From NCBI GenBank assembly GCA_944384065.1, contig CALWRY010000003.1, positions 1 to 64,000 of the forward strand: a stretch of 64,000 nucleotides of DNA, given 5' to 3'. Shown piece by piece: positions 16,164 to 22,884 of the stretch. A program made the position numbers and the translations under genes. Each line of letters begins with the position of its first letter. Within the stretch, counting starts at the first letter, position 1. The DNA is from an uncultured Enterocloster sp. Its GTDB lineage: Bacteria; Bacillota; Clostridia; Lachnospirales; Lachnospiraceae. The notes under the pieces are model-generated. The model made no database searches. It saw only the letters and a list, made by a program, of their open reading frames with translations, and was not told the origin of the DNA.

Positions 16164-17303
16164 CTACCTTCCCATAGTCTTTGCCGCCTCCACAAAGGTG
16201 TCGTCAACAGACGCCGCCACATTCGGCAGCTCCTCTGCCGTGATCATCTCCTGATCCACGTAGAAATCCGCGATATCCACCATAAACTGTCCTATCTTGG
16301 TGTCCGTATTGACGGTATCCAGCGTATAATAGTCCTTGACCTCTATCTCCGAATCCATATCAGACTCGCTGTAGGTAATTCCTTCCTCCGCGTACCAGGT
16401 CATGGCCACATCCCGGCGCATAGCCTCGTCGTTCATCAGATCCTCACAGGCTCTGTAATAGCAGTTAAGAAAGGCCTCCACATCGCCTGCCCGGTTCTGC
16501 GCCACATCATTCTGTACAAAGATGGTGTCAACGATGGGGCTGTCAAGAACCATGTTCATGTCACAGACACACACATATCCGGCCTCTGCCAGCTGGTTCG
16601 TGTAGGGCATCTTCGTGGCAATCAGATCACCCTCGCCAGTGATGAACGCCTGGTAGGCCTGGGCATAATCCATGGAAACCATGCTGAAATCATCCGCCGT
16701 CAGCCCGAAGCTCTCCGCGTACTTAATCGCCTGATAGTGGGCAGTCGTTGCAAGCGGTCCTAAGATGGAAGCATCCTTGACAGTCTCTGCGCTTCCGATC
16801 ACGCCCCGGTCGCTCTTAGCCGCCTTTGCAATATCGCTGTCCGCTCTGGCGTAAATCGACTCGCCGCCTGTGGTGATCACGCCGTCGCCCACGTATGTAT
16901 ACATGCCTGTGGCCAGGGCGTACACAGAAGCCATGCCGGATACCGCCACATCCAGGTCGCCGGAAGCCATGGCCTCGTTGATGGGAGCGCCGGTGGCAAA
17001 GATCTCGATGCTCACGTTCAGACCCGCGTCCTCAAAATACCCGGCCAGATCCGCCTGCCGCACGGGAAGTCCCAGGGAATTTGCCATGGTTCCAATCACC
17101 AGCTCCTCGCCGGAAACCTCTGCTGCGCCGCCTTCCTCAGCGGCCTCTGTCTCAGCAGCCTCCTCGCCGGCGCTCTCCTCTGCCGCCGTCTCCTCTGCGG
17201 CAGCCGCAGCAGCCGTCGTCTCTGAGCTTGCGGAGGATCCGCAGCCCCCCAGCATCGCCGCTGTCAAGACCATTGCCGTAATCCCATACAATTTCTTTTT
17301 CAT
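16164..17303 (-). CDS. ABC importer substrate-binding lipoprotein (SsuA/NMT1-like)
   Basis: 379-aa solute-binding lipoprotein. Signal peptide MKKKLYGITAMVLTAAMLGG ends at lipobox Cys21 (LGGC), followed by a Ser/Ala/Glu-rich linker to about residue 65. The mature part (VIGTMANSLGLPVRQADLAG, then YFEDAGLNVSIEIF, later INEAMASGDLDVAVSG) matches sulfonate/nitrate/taurine or NMT1/THI5-like periplasmic proteins. First gene of the operon; AAGGAGG stands upstream of the ATG, behind a consensus promoter with an embedded palindrome. It should capture the sulfated substrate outside the cell. Specificity cannot be read from sequence. Confidence 0.92.
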   Translation of the reverse strand: MKKKLYGITAMVLTAAMLGGCGSSASSETTAAAAAAEETAAEESAGEEAAETEAAEEGGAAEVSGEELVIGTMANSLGLPVRQADLAGYFEDAGLNVSIEIFATGAPINEAMASGDLDVAVSGMASVYALATGMYTYVGDGVITTGGESIYARADSDIAKAAKSDRGVIGSAETVKDASILGPLATTAHYQAIKYAESFGLTADDFSMVSMDYAQAYQAFITGEGDLIATKMPYTNQLAEAGYVCVCDMNMVLDSPIVDTIFVQNDVAQNRAGDVEAFLNCYYRACEDLMNDEAMRRDVAMTWYAEEGITYSESDMDSEIEVKDYYTLDTVNTDTKIGQFMVDIADFYVDQEMITAEELPNVAASVDDTFVEAAKTMGR

Positions 17304-17342
17304 AAAATACCTCCTTGTGAATTTTTATGACCGATCCGTTTT

Positions 17343-17356
17343 TGAATACGTATTCA
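17343..17356. promoter_or_regulatory. Probable LacI-family operator of the sulfatase operon
   Basis: TGAATACGTATTCA is a perfect 14-bp palindrome with a central CG, typical of LacI-family operators. It touches the -10 box and covers the expected transcription start, so binding would block initiation. The LacI-type gene lies immediately upstream on the same strand. Confidence 0.7.
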
Positions 17357-17384
17357 TTATAGATTTACTTGTATATATTGTCAA
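17356..17384 (-). promoter_or_regulatory. Consensus promoter of the sulfatase/ABC operon
   Basis: Minus-strand TTGACA (17384-17379), 17-bp spacer, TATAAT (17361-17356): a perfect sigma-A promoter about 50 bp from the binding-protein ATG, with the LacI-like palindrome directly downstream. Confidence 0.85.
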
Positions 17385-17493
17385 TAGTTTTATTATCTTT
17401 TTTTATTTTTTGTTGATTTTTTAACAATCTTTTCCAGGTTTTGTGTCAAAATATGAAATTTCTTAGTTTATTGCCTCGATTCCCCTTCCAGCG

Positions 17494-17545
17494 CAAAAAA
17501 AGACTGCCTGCAATATTTCTATACCGCAGAGCAGCCTTGTCTTTC
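17494..17545 (-). terminator. Terminator after the LacI-family gene
   Basis: On the minus strand a hairpin with outer AAGAC/GTCTT and inner GCTGC/GCAG(G) arms is followed by seven T residues. It begins about 10 bp after the regulator stop and insulates it from the downstream operon promoter. Confidence 0.65.
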
Positions 17546-17555
17546 TTTATATTAC

Positions 17556-18575
17556 CTATTTTGTCGTGCCGCGGAGAACCAGCCTGGGTTTCAGCCAGCG
17601 ATGCATTTCCACATCCTTCTTTTCTATCAAATCCATAAGCAGCCTGCAGCTGAGCGGGATCATTTCCTCCAGATTCACGTGCACAGTGGTCAGTAGGGGA
17701 TTTATCCATTTCAGGAGGGGGATATCATCCATCCCAATTATCTGCATATCCTCCGGTATGGCCAGCCCCAGCCGGGCCGCCGCCTTCATCACGCCGATTC
17801 CCAAAATATCGCTGTAGGCCAAAACCGCTGTTTTTCCCTTTCGGAACAGATCCGCATGCTCGGCCACACAGCGCTCCGCCGCGTTGACATCCAGATGACA
17901 ATATAAAATATGGGTATCCTGGATCTCCCTCCCATATTCTTCCAATCCTTTTACAAAGCCCCGATAACGCCTCCGGGAGTCCTTTACTTCCTCCTCTACC
18001 GTAATAAAAACCGGCTCATATTCTTCAAACTGTCCCAGGTATTTTCCCGCCAGATAGCCTCCGTACTCACTGTCGGAGAACAGATAATTTAACTCCTGCC
18101 GGACATGCCCGCCGGCATTCATCATAAACACGCACGGTACCTGGTGATCGTTTATCAGCTTCACCTCCGCGTCCGACAGTTCCATTCGCAGGACCAGAAA
18201 ACCATCCACTTTGTTTCTCTTGATGATTTTTTCAAAAGTCGGGTCATCCTTCCCGCTCTCCCCGTAATGAATCACCATCACATCATAGTCCCACTGCTTA
18301 AGCTCCCTTTGGAGACAGTCATATATGTGCGTCATCATAAGGTTTGTGCTCATATTTATGAAATGCTTGGGAAATAAAATTCCAATCGTATTGTTCTTTT
18401 TTGTTTTTAAACTGACTGCCTGATAATTCAAGGCGAATCCGTATTCCTTTGCTTTATCCTGAATATATTGGCGCTTAGACGGGGGAACCAGCGGGCTGTT
18501 ATTCATAGCCCGGGAAACGGTAGACTGGGACACCCCTATGAGTCTTGCAAATTCTCTCGAAGTCATCCTGGCCAT
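17556..18575 (-). CDS. LacI-family transcriptional regulator
   Basis: 339-aa regulator with an N-terminal LacI helix-turn-helix (TSREFARLIGVSQSTVSRAM then NNSPLVPPSKR), hinge helix, and a periplasmic-binding-protein-like sensor domain starting at NTIGILFPKHF. The C-terminal part (ILGIGVMKAAARLGLAIPED, GMDDIPLLKWINPLLTTV) is intact. It lies directly upstream of the sulfate-ester operon and its palindromic operator, so it is the likely repressor, relieved by a sulfated compound or sugar. It has its own promoter and terminator. An unrelated distant target cannot be excluded. Confidence 0.93.
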   Translation of the reverse strand: MARMTSREFARLIGVSQSTVSRAMNNSPLVPPSKRQYIQDKAKEYGFALNYQAVSLKTKKNNTIGILFPKHFINMSTNLMMTHIYDCLQRELKQWDYDVMVIHYGESGKDDPTFEKIIKRNKVDGFLVLRMELSDAEVKLINDHQVPCVFMMNAGGHVRQELNYLFSDSEYGGYLAGKYLGQFEEYEPVFITVEEEVKDSRRRYRGFVKGLEEYGREIQDTHILYCHLDVNAAERCVAEHADLFRKGKTAVLAYSDILGIGVMKAAARLGLAIPEDMQIIGMDDIPLLKWINPLLTTVHVNLEEMIPLSCRLLMDLIEKKDVEMHRWLKPRLVLRGTTK

Positions 18576-18607
18576 ACTGAACTACTATCTCCTTTCCTTA
18601 TGCCCCC

Positions 18608-18637
18608 ATTATATATCATTTCCGCAATGGAAGGCAA
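18608..18637 (-). promoter_or_regulatory. Promoter of the LacI-family gene
   Basis: Minus-strand TTGCCT (18637-18632), 18-bp spacer, TATAAT (18613-18608), about 33 bp before the ATG. Confidence 0.6.
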
Positions 18638-18677
18638 GCCTGCTTTTTCATCCCCCTCCCATCATTCCCGCCCAGTC

Positions 18678-18697
18678 GTAACCGTTCAGACGGCGGG
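18678..18697. repeat. Solo terminus of the MITE-like family
   Basis: GTAACCGTTCAGACGGCGGG differs from the 20-bp terminus of the full elements by one base (C for A). No matching second terminus or interior was found within a few hundred bases. It lies between the divergent LacI and HD-GYP genes, just upstream of the latter's promoter. Confidence 0.65.
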
Positions 18698-18704
18698 CTT
18701 CTCC

Positions 18705-18733
18705 TTGCCCTCTCTCCTCCTTTTTGCTATACT
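18705..18733 (+). promoter_or_regulatory. Promoter of the HD-GYP phosphorelay operon
   Basis: TTGCCC (18705-18710), 17-bp spacer, TATACT (18728-18733), about 50 bp before the first ATG. Confidence 0.6.
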
Positions 18734-18783
18734 GTACTCATACACAAAGGAAAGACTCTTACTTTTGGGAAAGGAATACTCAC

Positions 18784-19881
18784 ATGGATAAACAAATCGG
18801 CAGCGCTTCCCCCCTTACGGTTCCCAACACGCTTCTCATTGTGGATGACGACGCGATCAACCGTGCGATTTTAGAAAATATATTTTTGCCCTATCACGCC
18901 ATACGCATGGCAGAAAACGGCCGCCAGGGCCTGAACATGATCCTCGCGGAGCCGGAAGCCTTCTGCGCCGTTCTTCTGGATGTAATGATGCCGGAGATGG
19001 ACGGCATCCAGGTGCTCCGCCTGCTAAAGGAGCACGGCCTCATGGATCGGCTTCCGGTATTTTTAATCACCGCCGAGCCCACGGATCCCGTTATGAGGGA
19101 GGCCTACTCCCTGGGCGTAATGGATGTGATCCAAAAGCCCGTGATCCCCTACATGGTTCTGCGCCGGGTCCAGTCTGTCATAGAGCTCTTTCAGGCCAGG
19201 CGCCGCCTAAGCCGGGTTGTGGAAAGCCAGCAGCTGCGTCTCCTGGCCCAGGCCCAGCGGATTATCGAATTAAATAAGGGCGTCATTGAAGCCCTGGCCA
19301 CCGCCATCGAGTTCCGGAGCGAGGAGTCCGGCGATCACGTCCGGAGGATCCATGACATCACGCATTTTATCCTGTCCGCTACGGAATTCGGAGCCGGTTT
19401 AAGCCCTGAGGCCATCAACGACATCGCCCTGGCCTCCATCATGCACGACGTGGGGAAAATCGCGGTTCCCGACGCCATTCTCAACAAGCCCGGCCGTCTC
19501 ACCCCCGAGGAGTTCGAGATTATGAAGACCCACACGGTCCAGGGAGCTCTCCTTTTGGAGCAGATTCCCCAGTTCCGCGAAAATGTATCCTTCCGCTACG
19601 CCTACGACATCGCCCGCCACCACCACGAGCGCTGGGACGGCAGGGGCTATCCGGACGGACTTATAGGGGAGGAGATATCCGTATGGGCCCAGACCGTATC
19701 GCTGGCGGATGTGTACGACGCCCTGCGCTGCAAGCGGGTGTATAAGGACGCCCTCCCCAGGGACAAAGTAAAGGAAATGATCCTGGGCGGCCAGTGCGGC
19801 GTCTTTAATCCCAGGCTCTTAAGCTGCTTCTTCTCCGTGGAGGATCAGCTGTCCAAACTGTATGAAACACAAGGAGGCTAA
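18784..19881 (+). CDS. Response regulator with HD-GYP domain (cyclic di-GMP phosphodiesterase type)
   Basis: 365-aa two-domain regulator. The receiver domain occupies residues 15-130 with acidic pocket Asp21-Asp23 and phospho-acceptor Asp66 (VLLDVMMPEMDG). The HD-GYP domain (about 175-355) has the metal motif IMHDVGKIAVPDAILNKPG and the family signature HHHERWDGRGYPDGL, so hydrolytic residues are intact. Such proteins cleave cyclic di-GMP (some cGAMP). The start at MDKQIG has GGAAAGGAA upstream; an earlier in-frame ATG lies between the promoter elements. First gene of a three-gene operon with an Hpt protein and a hybrid kinase, presumably their output. Confidence 0.94.
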   Translation: MDKQIGSASPLTVPNTLLIVDDDAINRAILENIFLPYHAIRMAENGRQGLNMILAEPEAFCAVLLDVMMPEMDGIQVLRLLKEHGLMDRLPVFLITAEPTDPVMREAYSLGVMDVIQKPVIPYMVLRRVQSVIELFQARRRLSRVVESQQLRLLAQAQRIIELNKGVIEALATAIEFRSEESGDHVRRIHDITHFILSATEFGAGLSPEAINDIALASIMHDVGKIAVPDAILNKPGRLTPEEFEIMKTHTVQGALLLEQIPQFRENVSFRYAYDIARHHHERWDGRGYPDGLIGEEISVWAQTVSLADVYDALRCKRVYKDALPRDKVKEMILGGQCGVFNPRLLSCFFSVEDQLSKLYETQGG

Positions 19882-19883
19882 CA

Positions 19884-20243
19884 ATGGACGAGAGAAAAAA
19901 ATCTATACTCACCACGGCAGGCATTGACGTGGACAGCGCCATGGAGCGCTTCATGGGCAGCGAGGCCCTCTTTGCCCGGCTGATGAAAAAATTTTTGGAG
20001 GATGCTAATTTTGACAAGCTGACAGACGCCCTCACCTCAGGGGACATGGATGCGGCTCTCCATGCCTCCCATTCCCTGAAAGGGGTGTGCGGAAATTTGT
20101 CCATGACCCTCCTCTTTGATCTTCTGAGCCGGCAGGTGCTTGCCTTCCGGGACGGGGACACGAAGGCGGCTCTGGCCCTCATGCCGGAGATCACCCGGAT
20201 TCGCGGGCAGATCATCCAGGCCATCCGGGAGGTATTTGAATGA
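19884..20243 (+). CDS. Histidine phosphotransfer (Hpt) domain protein
   Basis: 119-aa stand-alone Hpt four-helix protein. The phospho-histidine is His63 in LHASHSLKGVCGNLSM. It begins 2 bp after the HD-GYP gene and overlaps the hybrid kinase start by 4 nt (ATGA), so the three products are probably made in fixed ratio. It should pass phosphate from the kinase's C-terminal receiver to the HD-GYP protein's receiver. Confidence 0.93.
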   Translation: MDERKKSILTTAGIDVDSAMERFMGSEALFARLMKKFLEDANFDKLTDALTSGDMDAALHASHSLKGVCGNLSMTLLFDLLSRQVLAFRDGDTKAALALMPEITRIRGQIIQAIREVFE

Positions 20244-22780
20244 AAAAGAAGCCCCGCACCTGGCGCCTCGTCCTAAAAGAAATGCAGTTCAACATCGCCG
20301 TGTTCCTCCTGCTTTTGTCCCTGTCCGCTGCAGGCCTGGTGATTGTGGGCAATGCCCTTCTGCGCAATGCCCAGGATACAGGCAGGGCCCTGGCCCGAAG
20401 CTATGCCTCGGAGGAGAGCGGAAACCTTGCGGTCTACCAAACCCTTCTCTCCTTTGGAGCCGCCTCCATAGACCGCCGTCTCCTGGACGGTGAAGATCCG
20501 GAGGACATGAACGAATGGATGGCGCTCTATTTTCAGCGCCTGGATATGGTGCTGGGCAGCGGCGTGGTTGACCCCTACGTGGTGCTGGACGGCCGGATTC
20601 TGGCTGCGGCCACGCCCTGGGAGGGAGATTCCTCCTATGGTTTTCCCTCCACAGAATGGTACAAACGGGCCATGGAATCCCCGGGAGAAGTAGTATTCAC
20701 TAATGTATACACGGACGCGGTCTATGAAAAGCCAGTGATCACCGCCGCCCAGAAGTGCCGGAACGCCAACGCCATCCTGGCCTTTGACATCAAGCCGGAA
20801 AATATCCACCTCCAGGCTTCCTCCGATAATCTAAACGACGGCGAATCCTTTTTCCTCTGCGACAGCCAGGGAACCATCATATATAAGGAGACGGAGCTGG
20901 ACCTGCCCGGCTCTGAGCTCCAGGGATACTTAAACCGCCTGATTACCGCCATCCAGGACGGACAATTCGACAGTTATCTGGCCCATGTTGTGGACGCGGA
21001 AGGCGGGCAGCGGGCCGTCTACTACAGCCGGATGGACAACGGCTGGTACTCCATCATCACGGTCCCCTACCGCAATATCTTCGGCGTTCTCCCGGCCTCA
21101 GCCATAATCCTGGCGCTGATCCTGGTGGTATTTCTCGTTGTCATCGTTGCCACGGCGCGGCGGGAAGCCCTCTATAAAAACCGGATCAACCGCACCAACG
21201 AGACGGTCCGTGTTCTGGGCAACTCCTACTACGCCCTGTACCGGGTGGACTTTGACGAGAATACCTATGAGATGATCAAGGGATCCGACTACGTCCGGAA
21301 CCGCCTCCCTGCCTCCGGATCCTACGCGGATCTGATCCGGGTTGCCGGCGAGGTGATCGAGGAGGAGGCCTACAGGGACTTTGTGGAGAGCTTTTCCCAG
21401 GAAAATATCCGCCGTCTGGTGCGCCAGCGCATTCGGGATTTCGGCGGCGAATTCCAGCGCCTTTTTAACGGGGAGTACCGGTGGGTCAGCGTGCGCGTGC
21501 TCTTCGACGAGTCCCTGGCCCCCGGCGAGGTCGTCCTCTGCTTTCGGGAAATCGGCCAGGAGCGCATCCGCCAAATGCAGGAGCGCAAGGTCCTGGAGGA
21601 GTCCCTGGAGCTGGCCCGGCAGAACGAGGCCTCCCGGCAGGCATTTTTCAACAACATGTCCCACGACATGCGGACTCCCTTAAATGCCATCGTGGGCTTA
21701 AGCGAGCTGGCGGGAAAACATGCAGGGGATCCGGAAAAAACAGCGCAGTACCTGGCAAAAATCAATCTGGCCAGCCGTCAGCTTCTGAATCTCATCAATG
21801 ATATCCTGGATATGTCCCGGATGGAGCAGGGAAAGATGATGCTCAACAACAAAGAATTCGATCTGCGCCAGTGCGTGGACGAGTGTCTTGAGGCCTTCCG
21901 CTTCCAGGCAGAGACAGAGAAAAAGACCCTGAAGCTCACCATGGACATCCAGAACTCCCATCTGCTGGGAGATCCCTTCCGGGTTCAGCAGCTGCTCAAC
22001 AACCTTCTGTCCAACGCCTTCAAATTCACCGGCGCAGGCGGCCTCATCTCCCTGTCCGTCACCCAGATGGACGGGACAGAATTTGTGAAATACAAGTTTG
22101 TGGTGGCGGACACCGGAATCGGCATGTCCAAGGAATTCCTTCCCCACCTGTTTGAGCCCTACAGCCGGGAAATGCGCTTCGGCGCCCGGCAGATCTCCGG
22201 CACGGGCCTGGGCATGCCCATCACCAAAAATCTCACCGCCCAGATGAACGGTGAGATCCGCGTGGAGAGCGAGCAGGGAAAGGGCACAGCCTTCACCCTG
22301 ATTCTCCCCTTCCAGGTGATCCGCGAGGAGGAATCCCCTTCGCCGGATACGCCTGCGGATCCTTCCCTTGCATCCCGCCCCTCCCTTTCCCTGGAGGGCC
22401 GCCGCATCCTCCTGGCGGAGGACAATGAGATCAACATGGAAATTGCCACGGAGCTCTTAACCATGAACGGGGTAAAGGTCACCCAGGCGTGGAACGGCCG
22501 GGAGGCCCTGGAGGCCTTCGAGGCCTCTGAGCCCGGCTTCTTTGACGCTATTCTCATGGATATGCAGATGCCGGAAATGGATGGCTGCCAGGCTGCCCGA
22601 AGGATACGCTCCCTCCCCCGGCCGGACGCCAGGACAGTGCCCATCATCGCTGTCACCGCCAATGCCTTCGCCGAGGACATAGCAGCCACCACTGCCGCCG
22701 GCATGGACGCCCATGTGTCCAAGCCCATTGACTTTTCTATTCTGTGTCAGACTCTGGGAAGCCTTTTGGAACGGAGCTGA
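20240..22780 (+). CDS. Hybrid sensor histidine kinase / response regulator
   Basis: 846-aa membrane kinase. Transmembrane segments at about 14-36 and 287-310 bracket a 250-residue extracellular sensor resembling a Cache domain (WYKRAMESPGEVVFTNVYTD, YYSRMDNGWYSIITVPY). A cytoplasmic PAS-like linker follows, then the HisKA dimerisation helix with His near 475 (FFNNMSHDMRTPLNAIVGLS), the ATPase domain (LLNNLLSNAFKFTGAGG; GTGLGMPITKNL) and a C-terminal receiver (VLLAEDNEINMEIA-type start, Asp near 773 in ILMDMQMPEMDG). It starts the phosphorelay through the Hpt protein to the HD-GYP regulator. The ligand is unknown. A terminator follows. Confidence 0.94.
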   Translation: MKKKPRTWRLVLKEMQFNIAVFLLLLSLSAAGLVIVGNALLRNAQDTGRALARSYASEESGNLAVYQTLLSFGAASIDRRLLDGEDPEDMNEWMALYFQRLDMVLGSGVVDPYVVLDGRILAAATPWEGDSSYGFPSTEWYKRAMESPGEVVFTNVYTDAVYEKPVITAAQKCRNANAILAFDIKPENIHLQASSDNLNDGESFFLCDSQGTIIYKETELDLPGSELQGYLNRLITAIQDGQFDSYLAHVVDAEGGQRAVYYSRMDNGWYSIITVPYRNIFGVLPASAIILALILVVFLVVIVATARREALYKNRINRTNETVRVLGNSYYALYRVDFDENTYEMIKGSDYVRNRLPASGSYADLIRVAGEVIEEEAYRDFVESFSQENIRRLVRQRIRDFGGEFQRLFNGEYRWVSVRVLFDESLAPGEVVLCFREIGQERIRQMQERKVLEESLELARQNEASRQAFFNNMSHDMRTPLNAIVGLSELAGKHAGDPEKTAQYLAKINLASRQLLNLINDILDMSRMEQGKMMLNNKEFDLRQCVDECLEAFRFQAETEKKTLKLTMDIQNSHLLGDPFRVQQLLNNLLSNAFKFTGAGGLISLSVTQMDGTEFVKYKFVVADTGIGMSKEFLPHLFEPYSREMRFGARQISGTGLGMPITKNLTAQMNGEIRVESEQGKGTAFTLILPFQVIREEESPSPDTPADPSLASRPSLSLEGRRILLAEDNEINMEIATELLTMNGVKVTQAWNGREALEAFEASEPGFFDAILMDMQMPEMDGCQAARRIRSLPRPDARTVPIIAVTANAFAEDIAATTAAGMDAHVSKPIDFSILCQTLGSLLERS

Positions 22781-22829
22781 CACCTGACCGTTTCATAACC
22801 GGCCGTTCCATCACGGACGGCTGTACAAA

Positions 22830-22867
22830 AAAGCTCCGCTTACGGAATGTTCGGTAAGCGGAGCTTT
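22830..22867. terminator. Bidirectional terminator between the phosphorelay operon and ppdK
   Basis: Perfect 14-bp arms AAAGCTCCGCTTAC (22830-22843) and GTAAGCGGAGCTTT (22854-22867) around a 10-nt loop. It lies between two convergent transcription units, with A-rich and T-containing flanks on either side. Confidence 0.8.
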
Positions 22868-22884
22868 CACTGTCTATTGATTGC

